From contig JAVIAB010000092.1 in the NCBI GenBank assembly GCA_032433765.1, positions 101,110,064 to 101,174,063 on the forward strand: a stretch of 64,000 bases of DNA. The letters are read 5' to 3'. The position numbers and the translations under genes are program-made. This stretch comes from Megaustenia siamemsis (Eukaryota; Mollusca; Gastropoda; Stylommatophora; Ariophantidae). The notes beneath the pieces are model-generated. The model was given only the letters and a program-made list of their open reading frames with translations. It was not told the origin of the DNA and ran no database searches. Shown one piece after another: positions 45,745 through 57,209 of this stretch; the stretch's first letter is position 1, and every line of letters begins with the position of its first letter.

Positions 45745-47128
45745 TTGTCGAAAATAGGGAATATCGGGCCTCAATGCTGTATGTACCACATTAAACATAA
45801 AATAGGAAACTATCGGGCATCAATGAATTATGTACCACATTAAAAATAAAATAGGAAACTATCGGGCCTCAATGATCTATGTACCACATTAAACATAAAA
45901 TAGGAAACTATCGGGCCTCAATGATCTATGTACCACATTAAACATAAAATAGGAAACTATCGGGCCTCAATGAATTATGTACCACATTAAAAATAAAATA
46001 GGAAACTATCGGGCCTCAATGATCTATGTACCACATTAAACATAAAATAGGAAACTATCGGGCCTCAATGATCTATGTACCACATTAAACATAAAATAGG
46101 AAACTATCGGGCCTCAATGATCTATATACCACATTAAACATAAAATAGGAAACTATCGGGCCTCAATGATCTATGTACCACATTAAATATAAAATAGAAA
46201 ACTATCGGGCCTCAATGATCTATGTACCACATTAAACATAAAATAGGAAACTATCGGGCCTCAATAATCTATGTACCACATTAAACATAAAATAGGAAAC
46301 TATCGGGCCTCAATGATCTATGTACCACATTAAACATAAAATAGGAAACTATCGGGCCTCAATGATCTATGTACCACATTAAACATAAAATAGGAAACTA
46401 TCGGGCCTCAATGATCTATGTACAACATTAAACATAAAATAGAAAACTATCGGGCCTCAATGATCTATGTACCACATTAAACATAAAATAGGAAACTATC
46501 GGGCCTCAATGATCTATGTACCACATTAAACATTAAAATAGGAAACTATCGGGCCTCAATAATCTATGTACCACATTAAACATAAAATAGGGAACTATCG
46601 GGCCTCAATGATCTATGTACCACATTAAACATAAAATAGGAAACTATCGGGCCTCAATGATCTATGTACAACATTAAACATAAAATAGAAAACTATCGGG
46701 CCTCAATGATCTATGTACCACATTAAACATAAAATAGGAAACTATCGGGCCTCAATGATCTATGTACCACATTAAACATTAAAATAGGAAACTATCGGGC
46801 CTCAATGATCTATGTACAACATTAAACATAAAATAGGAAACTATCGGGCCTCAATGATCTATGTACCACATTAAACATCAAATAAGAAACTATCGGGCCT
46901 CAATGATCTATGTACCACATTAAACATCAAATAAGAAACTATCGGGCCTCAATGATCTATGTACAACATTAAATATAAAATAGAAAACTATCGGGCCTCA
47001 ATAATCTATTTACCACATTAAACATAAAATAGAAAACTATCGGGCCTCAATGATCTATGTACCACATTAAACATAAAATATGAAACTATCGGGCCTCAAT
47101 GATCTATATACCACATTACAAATAAAAT
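45745..47128. repeat. 49-bp minisatellite, about 28 units
   Basis: Highly uniform units contain AGGAAACTATCGGGCCTCAA and TGATCTATGTACCACATTAA. Repeated shared variants (for example TACAACATT with AGAAAACT, or CATTAAAAT) show block-wise homogenisation. Confidence 0.98.
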
Positions 47129-47129
47129 A

Positions 47130-47690
47130 GACAGACCTCAACAGAATATGTTGTCTATTATTGTTGTGTTCACCTAAGCAGTTGAACGTGAGTGTCAATA
47201 GAAATGACCAGCTAGCAATTAGTGCTGGTATGAAAGTTTATAATTCTATAAGCAAGAGCATAACAACGAGTAAAATGTATGGTTGAAACATGACCTTATA
47301 TTAAAGGACCCCCATAACAACGATATAACGGTGCAGCCTCATAAAAAGCCTTATTCAAGAACACAAACAATGCAAACGTTCAAGAAAAGCAAACAGAGAA
47401 AGCAAACAAAAAAAGTAAACAAAAAATGCTAAGATATAACTATAACATAAAAATAATAAAATAATAAAGGTGAAAAAGGAGCGCATAGCTGCGTCACCAT
47501 TTAGTCCGGGACGAAAAGTGTTCCCTAACCATGCATGTTTTTTTTTTTTTTTTTTTTTTTTTGTGCAAATCACCATACCTGTAATTTTATAAACCCTACA
47601 CTACACGCCCACCTTCCAACACACATACACGTAAAAAACACACACACATTCACACTGCTTTTTGTCTCATTGTATTCTCGATACTCAGAG
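47130..47690. other. Intron sequence; poly-T and CA-rich patches
   Basis: A T run lies at about 47538-47562 and an ACAC-rich patch at 47615-47655. No gene recognised. Confidence 0.45.
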
Positions 47691-47695
47691 CTGTT

Positions 47696-47986
47696 ATGAC
47701 GCACTTGGTGCGACTAAATCTTCTACAACAAAGATCGTTTGCTGACAGATACAGTCGACGGCTGAGACAGACATTGGTACCGTATATAAATAATTATGGT
47801 TGCAGAATAAGATGGATGGTGGAAGGACGTGCACATATGGAGATTGGTGAGATTATGAAGGAAAATGGGATCTGGTCCAATCGTATGTTCTCAGAAAAAA
47901 AAATGAGTCTACAGTTAACACCGGGCAGGAACAATCGGTCAAGCACGCGTCGAGAGATGCTGGGACGACTGGTGGGCCGGATGTGA
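47696..47986 (+). other. Unassigned open frame, 96 codons
   Basis: Contains RSFADRYSRRLRQTLVPYIN, IRWMVEGRAHMEIGEIMKEN and STRREMLGRLVGRM. Arg-rich ends recall LINE C-termini, but I do not recognise it. It begins at a plain ATG without visible promoter context and ends 25 bp before a satellite. Confidence 0.3.
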
Positions 47987-48011
47987 GAATGCTCTGATAT
48001 AAAACTAATTT

Positions 48012-48505
48012 CTTGGATAAACAGACAGACATAAGATACACATAGACAGACAGATAAGTGAGTAATCAAGCAGACAGACAGACATAAGATACACTAGACA
48101 AATAAGTGAGTAGTCAAGCAGATAGATATAAGATACACATAGACAGACAAATAAGTAAGTAATCAAGCAGATAGACAGATATAAGATACACATAGACAGA
48201 CAAATAAGTGAGTAATCGAGCAGATAGACAGACATAAGATACACATAGACAAATAAGTGAGTAGTCAAGCAGACACACAGACATAAGATACACACAGACA
48301 GACAAATAAGTGAGTAGTCAAGCAGACAGACAGACATAAGATACACATAGACAAATAAGTGAGTAATCAGGCAGACAGACAAACATAAGATACACATAGA
48401 CAAATAAGTGAGTAGTCAAGCAGACAGACAGACATAAGATACACATAGACAGACAAATAAGTGAGTAATCAGGCAGACAGACAGACATAAGATACACATA
48501 GACCC
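48012..48505. repeat. Compound minisatellite, about 40-65 bp units
   Basis: Units combine CAGACAGACATAAGATACAC, ATAGACAGACAAATAAG and TGAGTAATCAAG in varying numbers. Minus-strand frames are by-products. Confidence 0.93.
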
Positions 48506-48509
48506 AACA

Positions 48510-49035
48510 AGTTACATGAACTGTCATTGTGCACACTGTTGGTCTAGTGAGAAGAACTCGGCACCCGATGGAGGCTGGCCCTGAGTAAAGTGAGATCGAT
48601 CATTATAAAAACAAATCACATTCTTTACAATCTGGAGGTAACTTTAGTCTTTTTTTTCATCAAAGGGTAGCTAATCTTCTATGTTTTTATGCCCACTTAA
48701 CTGATGAAGTCTTTGGCTATTTCTTTCCTATTGAGCTCATTGTTTTGTGGCTTTTTAAAATTAAAAATAATATTATCCACTATTTTGTTTAGCTACCTCA
48801 GGAAATCATATTCTTCAAGGTGGAGACGTTGCTACGTAACTTTTATAGAGTCTGGCATAGTTTGTATAATAGAACGAACACAAATATCTACCTTTGTGGT
48901 AGAAACAGTAAACTAACATGTCCTCTAGGACTATCTACTTCACGAGAGGTACTGAGTGATGATATACGACCCCTCAGAGAATCAGACTTTATAATAGCAA
49001 GAGAAGTCTTATACAAAATATCCATTTACGACAGA
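48510..49035. other. Intron sequence, nothing firm
   Basis: Chance ORFs only. It may include a degraded 5' portion of the following LINE. Confidence 0.4.
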
Positions 49036-49039
49036 AATA

Positions 49040-49350
49040 GAAATGTTTGTAAAAAGAGGACCACAAGGAAAGTCTTATAGAGGCCAACACAAAAAGGGAG
49101 CTCATAAGAAACATCAGAAAGAAACAATCAACATTTTTCGGGCACATCATGAGAAGAGGAAAGTTGGAATACTTGGTTATACCGGGCAAAATAAAAGGAA
49201 AGAGAGATCGCAGACGACAAAGAGAAAATACTGGATACATTGGTGTCATGGCATGGAAATCAGTCAACAACAGAATTGATCCTAAGTACTGTGGGTAGAA
49301 GAAATTGGAGGGACATGATCGTCTACGCCCAACCTTTATGACACATGATG
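49040..49350 (+). mobile_element. RTE-like LINE, family B, 3' end
   Basis: DNA matches the family B C-terminal region in plus orientation: AACACAAAAAGGGAGCTCAT, GGGCACATCATGAGAAGAGG and AAAATACTGGATACATTGGT. The end is GACACATGATGATGATC. Frame is broken repeatedly. Confidence 0.85.
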
Positions 49351-49712
49351 ATGATCATGATGTAAAAAGAATTAAGAAAACAATTAAACACAATAAAGTT
49401 ATTTTATCGACACGATAGGATAACATGAGCTCATTTCTTCATCATTGCTTGCTTGTCCGATTCCTAAATAATTCTCGTGTGAAACTTTGGGGTTCAATAT
49501 AATGGAATTTTACAATTTTTCTCTCCAATTCTTTTCGTGTGTGTGTGTGTGTGCCCGTTTCTGAGCTTGTTCACGTTTGAATGTTTCCATATCCAGGCTT
49601 TTATGTCATTAAATTCATTTTCCATTTGTTTATCTCTACGTCTTACAGCTTTGGTTGTTCCTTTTATGGTGATTCTGTCCATGTCGTTAGATCTCATGAC
49701 ATTCCACTAATA

Positions 49713-50510
49713 TGCATACTTTATTACTTGTACCAGCTCATCAAGCTGTCATAATTTATTACTTGTACCAGCTCATCAAGCTGTCATAATTTATTACTTG
49801 TACCAGCTCATCAAGCTGTCATACTTTATTACTTGTACCAGCTCATCAAGCTGTCATAATTTATTACTTGTACCAGCTCATCAAGCTGTCATAATTTATT
49901 ACTTGTACCAGCTCATCAAGCTGTCATAATTTATTACTTGTACCAGCTCTTCAAGCTGTCATAATTTATTACTTGTACCAGCTCATCAAGCTGTCATAAT
50001 TTATTACTTGTACCAGCTCATCAAGCTGTCATAATTTATTACTTGTACCAGCTCATCAAGCTGTCATAATTTATTACTTGTACCAGCTCATCAAGCTGTC
50101 ATAATTTATTACTTGTACCAGCTCATCAAGCTGTCATAATTTATTACTTGTACCAGCTCATCAAGCTGTCATAATTTATTACTTGTACCAGCTCTTCAAG
50201 CTGTCATAATTTATTACTTGTACCAGCTCTTCAAGCTGTCATAATTTATTACTTGTACCAGCTCATCAAACTGTCATAATTTATTACTTGTACCAGCTCT
50301 TCAAGCTGTCATAATTTATTACTTGTACCAGCTCTTCAAGCTGTCATAATTTATTACTTGTACCAGCTCTTCAAGCTGTCATAATTTATTACTTGTACCA
50401 GCTCATCAAACTGTCATAATTTATTACTTGTACCAGCTCATCAAGCTGTCATAATTTATTACTTGTACCAGCTCTTCAAGCTGTCATAATTTATTACTTG
50501 TACCAACTCT
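49713..50510. repeat. 35-bp minisatellite, about 23 units
   Basis: Very uniform units contain ATTTATTACTTGTACCAGCT and CATCAAGCTGTCATA; the main variant is CTCTTCAAG. Confidence 0.98.
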
Positions 50511-50514
50511 ACAT

Positions 50515-51770
50515 ACTGGCATATGTTATCAGTGATGATTTTACTAACTTTTTTAAATGTTAATGTCTGTCTGTGCGATACTGACAATTTTACAATAAAA
50601 TGTTACCATTGTCTGTCTGTACTTGTCCAAATTCTGTTACGAACGATGTTTCGCAGGAGTACAGCAAGATTGATAATACAAGTACTCGCAGTAATCTAAG
50701 ATTGTACTTTAGGTTGCTTGATTGACTTGCCAAATTCTTGACAACCTTGTAAATGCCGTGGTTGTCTAATTCTCGTTTGATCTCAAGTTTGGAACAATCT
50801 TTACCGATAATGAATCATTGCTATTTATGTTAGCCTTGATGTGTTAATCGTCGGATTATCCTCACCAAACATCCAACAATTAATAACCTTTTGAACTATT
50901 GCACATGTTCTATATATTGCGCATAAGGCATGACACATACCAATTACCGTTTATTTACGGAATAACAAACAACGAAATGCTGGATCGTGCTGAGGTAACA
51001 AGTCTGTTCACCATATTCCACAAATGCTGTCTAAGATGTCTAGGTTATCTGTGCCGAATTTCAGGATGACTGAATTCCCAACATAAACATCGCATATGGA
51101 GAGACAGCCATCAGTAAAAGACACAAATGAAGAGACCATTCTTCGCTACAAAGATATTTGTAAATATGACATAAAGATTTTTGTGACAGAGGAGCCAGCT
51201 GAAGTCAGACCCAGTTGGAGACATACAGTAGGAGCTGAACTAAAAGCAGACAAACTAAACTTCAAATGGGGTTTAAAGTTGCGTATACAATTTGTTTCTA
51301 AATAAAACACGTCACATTATATATCAAGTTACAGATAAAATGTTGAGAACAAGTGAAAGAGTGTTGGAACATGAAAAAGAGAGCTGCAAAACAGGAAAAA
51401 AGAGTGTTACAGAGTATGATAAATAATGAAAGAACACAATATTTGAACACACGTCCAACACGTTCAATCACCAGAAATCTTGTTAACAGTAGAGGATATT
51501 TTTTGTAAATAGCAACGTCAGCATTGTCTCATGTTTTCCTATATATTAAAGCTGTAACCACCACATAATTTAAAAAAAAAAACAAATATTATTCACTATC
51601 TTGTTTTTTCCATCGGCAGCTTTACTGCAGCTCCGTATAAATTAAAACCAACGCTGAGAATGAGAGTCAGAATGAGAGCCAACAGAAGCAAGTCCAAGCA
51701 TCCATCACCACTGAAACTACTTTCCTCCTGTCCACATCCCTTCTCTGAACATTTTCAAATGTGACATTTC
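50515..51770. other. Intron sequence; possible LINE trace
   Basis: Around 50985-51060 a frame reads LFTIFHKCCLRCLGYLCRIS, loosely like a LINE C-terminal CLR.ILG motif. The frame 51096-51305 follows. Not firm enough to call an element. Confidence 0.4.
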
Positions 51771-51774
51771 TTAC

Positions 51775-51955
51775 CTGGAAGCCGTCGTACGCCCAAGATC
51801 CGAGAATTAAGGAGCACAACTGATCATCAAAGGGAAAGAAAGTGATATCCATCTTACATGAACTGCGCATGCGTACAATGGGAGGCCAGAAGACATTTCC
51901 GTCATTTCCAACCATGGCCAGACTCTTCATGTAACCTTTATTGTGGTTGTCAACA
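51775..51955 (-). CDS. nAChR alpha-like exon: Cys-loop and loop B
   Basis: This 181-bp exon encodes one split codon plus 60 residues of the extracellular ligand-binding domain. It starts VDNHNKGYMKSLAM, has the WPP motif before the Cys-loop, then the Cys-loop itself: two cysteines 13 residues apart enclosing KMDITFFPFDDQL. Loop B follows as GSWAYDG, whose Trp contributes to the agonist site in this family. The acceptor is TTTGCAG on the minus strand and the first base T completes a codon begun upstream, fitting the family's LYNS motif. The donor is CAG/GTAAGA. The acceptor and first codons belong to a 36-bp unit repeated four times on the upstream side (51942-52085), so the true 5' edge may be 51955, 51991 or 52027. 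The reading frame is clean. The identity is secure; which acceptor is used is not. Confidence 0.95.
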
Positions 51956-52085
51956 CTGCAAATCACAGAAACACATTTGTGGTTGTCAACACTGCAAATC
52001 ACAGAAACACATTTGTGGTTGTCAACACTGCAAATCACAGAAACACATATGTGGTTGTCAACATTGCAAATCACAGAAACACATT
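51942..52085 (-). repeat. 36-bp tandem repeat carrying the splice acceptor, 4 copies
   Basis: Four 36-bp units lie at 51942-51977, 51978-52013, 52014-52049 and 52050-52085. Each contains, on the minus strand, a pyrimidine-rich stretch, TTTGCAG and the first codons of the Cys-loop exon (VDNH). Units 1 to 3 keep TTTGCAGTG; unit 4 has TTTGCAATG, losing the AG. Since 36 is a multiple of 3, the frame stays open through all copies, each adding a 12-residue VDNHKCVSVICS-type segment. Confidence 0.95.
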
Positions 52086-52089
52086 TGAT

Positions 52090-53535
52090 TAACAGATTAA
52101 TACATTTGTAAAGTACAAATAAATAATTGGGAGGTTAACGCAATTATTGAACAATCAAAGTGTAGACTGTGCTTAAAGATCTTCAGTAAGAGTAGAGTAG
52201 TAGTATGAGATTAAGTAGTTTAAAAACACGTGTATAATTTATGATAAAATAAGACTACTCCGAAAGATGGTTATTTCATTCAATTTATTAATGGCATTTG
52301 AGGTCCAATATCACCTATAAAACAGGTTGAACGGACCTCTTCAAGAAGCAGTCTATTCTACATCCCAGATCATCTTCATTGCGCAATGGAAAACTCTATG
52401 GTGCTCAGATCCCCTCCTCAGCATATTCCCCAATATGAAGCACTCGCGCCACGCACTAGTGAACGTACTAAAGATGGTTACAGCTCAGATGCTTGACCTC
52501 CATTGCACCAGCGAAGACCTGGACGTTAACCTCCTTAGTCGTCTCCTATAACACGATTAGCAGGTGATAGTGGTTCTAATCTCTTCTCCCCAGTAGCCAG
52601 ATGGGCCAATCTGACGTCACATGTTTGAAGACAGACCAGAGTTATCATTAGGCGGGTCACACTGACTTTCTTGATTTCTCGAATGATGTAAGGGAGGTTG
52701 GAGCTTGTTCATCCTACGGGTTCTACAATATCGTTTTTTTTTTAAAATGTGCCCCCTGGTAGAAAATATTGGTCAAGAAAAGTGGAAAATTTAACAATTG
52801 TATTGTTAAAAACGATAGTTTCAAACCTGTCTTTATTGCAGTAAGTGTTAATTGTAATTCAAAGAACGTTAGGCAACAATGAACATGGAGTTAGATAGGG
52901 TCCTGCTATATAAGTCGTTAAAAAAAGAAACCGCCTCGCCTCAAGTATGCGTGTAGAGAATATGATTTTACTGTCTGTATTTTAATGGCTTCTACCACAA
53001 TTTTGGACATAGTGTTCAGCATTACGTCAAATCTTTGTTTTCTTCCTAGGAAAGTATCCAGTGTCCATTTGGAGCTGGATGAACCCTCAATGACAGTCGG
53101 TCGGGGGATCGAATTCAACTTCATATTGTCAATACACAAGTTCGCTAACCGCGGTCACTCTACAGTGGTTGTTCAGTTATTTTTAATGTGACATAATTAA
53201 ATAATACGAATGTAGCAACAATAACCAACGTTTGATGTGTCTTTTAATCGTGCAATATTTCAACAAAAGTGTAACTTTTAACTTGATATATTTGACTATG
53301 TTAAATTATATATACATATATATTACCCGACCTATCAAATCCCATGTGCAACAACATGTTTCTGGTTTTAGTGGCGCCTGATCTCAGTGCGCAAGAGGTA
53401 AGTGCCTAGTTCTACTGGAAGTGGAGTACGAAAAAACATTTCCATGCTAAATTTGAAAATGCACACACAATAATTTACTGTCGAGAAATGACAGCAGATC
53501 GAACGCCGCTGTTCTGCACAAAAATAAGACTAATA
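52090..53535. other. Upstream intron, nothing firm
   Basis: No receptor exon found. A short segment ending CTCCTTAGTCGTCTCC (about 52540) resembles one at 60550 and may be a repeat end. Confidence 0.45.
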
Positions 53536-53549
53536 AAACTAAGAGAGTC

Positions 53550-53830
53550 ACGTAAAGGTTCCCTCCACGTCATGCAGTAATGAGTAATGTGGTGTTAGTG
53601 ACACACTTTTTTCAAGATCAGCATTACACCTTTAAATGATGTGGCCGTTATCACGCAAGGCCGTATTACTTCTCTGGAAAATTATCTATATTATAGTACA
53701 CATTTTTAGGGGCTGGATAAAGCCCGGGATCCTCGTTGGTTCGAAGAATTTGGCCACTTCTGGAAATTGAACACCGACCCTTCTGATCAGGAACTAGGGA
53801 ACTAACAACTGAATCTCAGTGTCTCACAAT
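53550..53830 (-). mobile_element. Diverged SINE, family 1
   Basis: Keeps family 1 order: GTGGTGTTAGTGACACACTT, GATGTGGCCGTTATCACGCA, then a region with a B-box-like AATTGAACACC and CACTGAGATT-side tRNA remnants. Strongly diverged. Confidence 0.65.
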
Positions 53831-54160
53831 AAAACTTGAACAATCCTCAAATATTAACTTCCCAACATTATTTGGCTACATTGGACATCACTATCTGACT
53901 TACGTGTGTACCACTTGTGGTCCAAATTACACATTTTCAAAATACAAACATTTAAAGAGCAAATGCTATAATACATGAAAATACTGTCAACGGGATATAA
54001 GGAGTTACGAGATGTAATCATGTTTGAACACAAGAATGGGGCAGGTTTGATAATAACCCCAAAGAGATATGTAGAATGAAATAACATTGGAAGATGTGAA
54101 ACTTGTAGACTGTATTGACTGGGGTGAAGATTGGCGTTACCAAAACAACGATATTCTCGT
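53831..54160. other. Intron sequence, nothing recognised
   Basis: No supported feature. Confidence 0.4.
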
Positions 54161-54164
54161 CGAA

Positions 54165-54290
54165 TGAGAGAAATTATCAACCAACACTCAAATGATACAG
54201 CTAATGGCTGCAGGCTGATGAACATTTTAAAGAGACAATCGGAGCACCGATGGACGTGTCAAAGCGCAGTTATAATGATCCCAGTATAAC
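54165..54290 (+). mobile_element. I/Nimb-like LINE 3' fragment
   Basis: Reads REIINQHSNDTANGCRLMNI then a broken CQSAVIMIP end, matching RRLINQHSTGAVNRRTLQ and IRSAIMITRK of the element ending at 15442. Confidence 0.75.
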
Positions 54291-54382
54291 ATGGCATGGC
54301 ATGGCATGACATGACATGGCACGACTTGACACGACTTGAAACGACACGGCACGGCACGACACGACACGACATAACATAACCT
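54291..54382. repeat. Pentanucleotide repeat with drifting unit
   Basis: Units pass through CATGG, CATGA, CACGA with CTTGA, CACGG, CACGA and CATAA over about 90 bp, directly after the LINE fragment. Confidence 0.93.
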
Positions 54383-54705
54383 ATGAATCGTCAAGAATGT
54401 TCGTCCAGAGTTAAAATAGTTTTAGGAAAAAAAAACCAGTCTTCATGGCATTATCTCTATCTATTATTTCTTATTTCTGTAATAAAAGGAGGTTGTGGCT
54501 GGAGGGAGGAGGGGGGAGTGGAGAGAGACTTACAAGACCGGAGAATAAAGGCCGCTTGTAAAAACAAAGTTACCAGACTAACGATTTTGTGGACTAATCC
54601 GTTAGTCTGGTCAATTCTAATTTAGGAAATAAGGTTTTTCTTCTTCTTCTTTTTTGGTGCAAAATCAGTCCATCTAGTGAGATCAAGCTATAATGTAATG
54701 TTATA
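54383..54705. other. Intron sequence, nothing recognised
   Basis: A GGA-rich patch lies near 54500-54520. No gene. Confidence 0.4.
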
Positions 54706-54707
54706 CA

Positions 54708-55015
54708 CTATGTTAGGACCATCATTACCGCACTTCAGACACATCCATAGGTGCTTAGGACCATCATTACCGCACTTCAGACACATCCATAGGTGCTTAG
54801 GACCATCATTACCGCACTTCAGACACATCCATAGGTGCTTAGGACCATCATTACCGCACTTCGGACACATCCATAGGTGCTTAGGACCATCATTACCGCA
54901 CTTCAGACACATCCATAGGTCCTTAGGACCATCATTACCGCACTTCGGACACATCCATAGGTCCTTAGGACCATCATTACCGCACTTCAGACACATCCAT
55001 AGGTGCTCAAATGTT
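54708..55015. repeat. 42-bp minisatellite, 7 units
   Basis: Units contain TAGGACCATCATTACCGCAC and TTCAGACACATCCATAGGTG. Frames on both strands (for example 54677-55246) are by-products. Confidence 0.97.
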
Positions 55016-55260
55016 ATCTTCGAAACAATGAGAACCTCCAGGGAGACCCATGACCTACGTGAACGAACTCCCATACACTGCATGGGATTCATACAATCTC
55101 CGGGTGCGTTGCTGGTTAGATATCACAGCAAGAAATCTAACCTAACATCGTCTATAGAGTTGTATTGTATCATCGTGTCAGATCTGATTGGTAATAACGG
55201 GAAAGCGCAAGTGATGCTATTCAACAAACACTGGTTGCGCTACTGAGATAAATGGGAGAC

Positions 55261-55565
55261 TGATTGGTCTCGAGGCAAGACGCCGGCCCCAGGAGAAGAG
55301 AGGTTGTGGGTTCAAATCCCGGCTGCACCAGTTGGGATTTTTATTTGTGATTTCTCTCTGCAGCAACCACACCCTGGTCTCAGCAGCGAGGCCCGGCTTG
55401 AAACGTCAATTACTCATCGACGGAAAAAATATGAGTATCTTCGAAGACGGAGTTATCTGACTGTGCGGCGAGGGACCCCTGTGCACACGGCTGCTAGAGA
55501 AGAACGGATTAACACGCAAAATTCAGTTCCTAGTCTCTAGTGGCTTCGCCAGAGGTGAAACCTGA
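55261..55565 (+). mobile_element. tRNA-derived SINE, family 3
   Basis: The tRNA-like head has GGTCTCGAGGCAAGACGCC near an A box and B-box-like GGGTTCAAATCCC. The body contains CAGCAGCGAGGCCCGGCTTG and GTCAATTACTCATCGACGG, shared in inverse orientation with 9625-9800. The tail region is GAGGTGAAACCTGACGC. Target duplications are not evident. Confidence 0.8.
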
Positions 55566-55755
55566 CGCAAACAAAACTATGAAACTAACTTAGGAAAGAT
55601 CCGTAATTAACAAGAACATAATGCAATAGGACATTTTGGCTACAGACGTACGGTAGCTTGTCAGTCGAGAACTTCACATCTTTAACTAGGAATAGGAAAG
55701 GTCATGGATGCTTGTTGTTTAGTTGTTTATCTGTGAGTGACTGCGTTAATGAGTG
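55566..55755. other. Intron sequence, nothing recognised
   Basis: No supported feature. Confidence 0.4.
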
Positions 55756-55757
55756 TG

Positions 55758-56168
55758 TGATTCAGTGATTGATAAAGAGTGTGATTCAGTGATAAATAAT
55801 GAGCGTGATTTAGTGGTAAATAGTAAATGTACTTTAGTGATAAATAATAAGTGTGATTCAGTGATAAATAGTGAGTGCGACTCAGTGAAAGATAATGAGT
55901 GTGTTTTTGTGTGATAAATAATGAGTGTGTGATTTAGTGATAAATAATGAGTGTGTGATTTAGTGATAAATAATGAGTGTGTGATTTAGTGATAAATAAT
56001 GAGTGTGTGATTTAGTGATAAATAATGAGTGTGAGATTTTGTGATAAATAATGAGTGTGTGATTTAGTGATAAATAATGAATGTGTGATTTAGTGATAAA
56101 TAATGAGTGTGTGATTTAGTGACAAATAATGAGTGTGCGATTTAGTGATAAATAATAAGTATGCGATT
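55758..56168. repeat. 26-bp tandem repeat
   Basis: Units contain TAAATAATGAGTGTGTGATT and TAGTGA, about 16 units, more diverged at the left. Confidence 0.95.
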
Positions 56169-56461
56169 GAATAATATATTTTCTCTAAAAATTATAATAA
56201 TAAAACTAATTATAATTGTTAGCTTATTTACAACTGGACACTCTTCAATCTATCCAGATAAAATAATAGGTACATGACTTGATGAGTTAGAAAAAAGTAA
56301 TAACGGCAAAAAGTAACACCACCCACCTCCAGCCTTTCAATTATTCTGACCTATTAAAATTTAAACATTTCACATCTTAACGACATTATATAATACAAGA
56401 GCAATTTTAATTATAATTGTTCACACGAGACCTTAAATATTCAAAAGAAATTAAATTTAAA

Positions 56462-56948
56462 TTGTTTAAAAGAGATCATAAATGTTCACAAGAGACCATA
56501 ACTGCTCACAAGGAACCATTATTGTTCTCAAGAAAGCATAAATGTTCTCATGGAACCATACATGCTCACAAAGAACCATTATTGTTCTCAAGAAAACATA
56601 AATGTTTTCATGGAACCATACATGCTCACAAGGAACCATCATTGTTCTCAAGAAAACATAAATGTTCTCATAGAACCATACATGCTCACAAGGAAACAAC
56701 ATTGTTCTCAAGAAAACATAAATGTTCTCATGGAACCATACATGCTCACAAGGAACCATCATTGTTCTCAAGAAAGCATAAATGTTCTCATGGAACCATA
56801 CATGCTCACAAAGAACCATTATTGTTCTCAAGAAAACATAAATGTTCTCATGGAACCATACATGCTCACAAAGAACCATTATTGTTCTCAAGAAAACATA
56901 AATGTTCTCATGGGACCATACATGCTCACAAGGAACCATTATTGTTCA
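56462..56948. repeat. 60-bp minisatellite, 8 units
   Basis: Each unit contains two related halves: CATGGAACCATACATGCTCA, then CAAGGAACCATTATTGTTCT and CAAGAAAACATAAATGTTCT. Frames on both strands are by-products. Confidence 0.96.
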
Positions 56949-57209
56949 GGCCTTAACCTCGATAACTCAAACATGCATCCGCATACAGAGGAATGGAAAC
57001 AGTTGGTTTAAGCAATCAATGTTGCCCCAACGATACTCATTGGTTATTATTGGTTATTGGTTATGGAAGGCCTCGGTATCACAGCAAACGAATTAAAATC
57101 CATAATTAAATCATTTAATAAGGAAGGAAGAAGGAAACACCATAATTATGGTTACCATATGTTATGTTATTTCGTATGTCAGGTCGGGTAATTTTACCTG
57201 CTACTGTAT

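Larger units (their letters stand above)
3342..51955 (-). other. nAChR alpha-type subunit gene, 3' part (four exons visible)
   Basis: This entry groups four minus-strand exons (51955-51775, 17648-17499, 10631-10427, 4000-3342) that join in frame into one Cys-loop receptor polypeptide. The order is end of the pre-Cys-loop strand, Cys-loop, loop B, loop C, TM1, TM2, TM3, long cytoplasmic loop, TM4, stop. Splice phases agree at each junction: phase 0 after GFQ, phase 0 after YIK, and one Gly codon split G/GC after PLI. The introns are 34,126, 6,867 and 6,426 bp and are filled with LINEs, SINEs and minisatellites. Known biology: such subunits form pentameric acetylcholine-gated cation channels in the plasma membrane. 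The vicinal Cys pair marks an alpha-type subunit. Wording around TM2-TM3 recalls the alpha7/alpha9/alpha10 group (inference). The first exons (signal peptide, loops D and A) are not visible in 52-64 kb. Confidence 0.93.
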
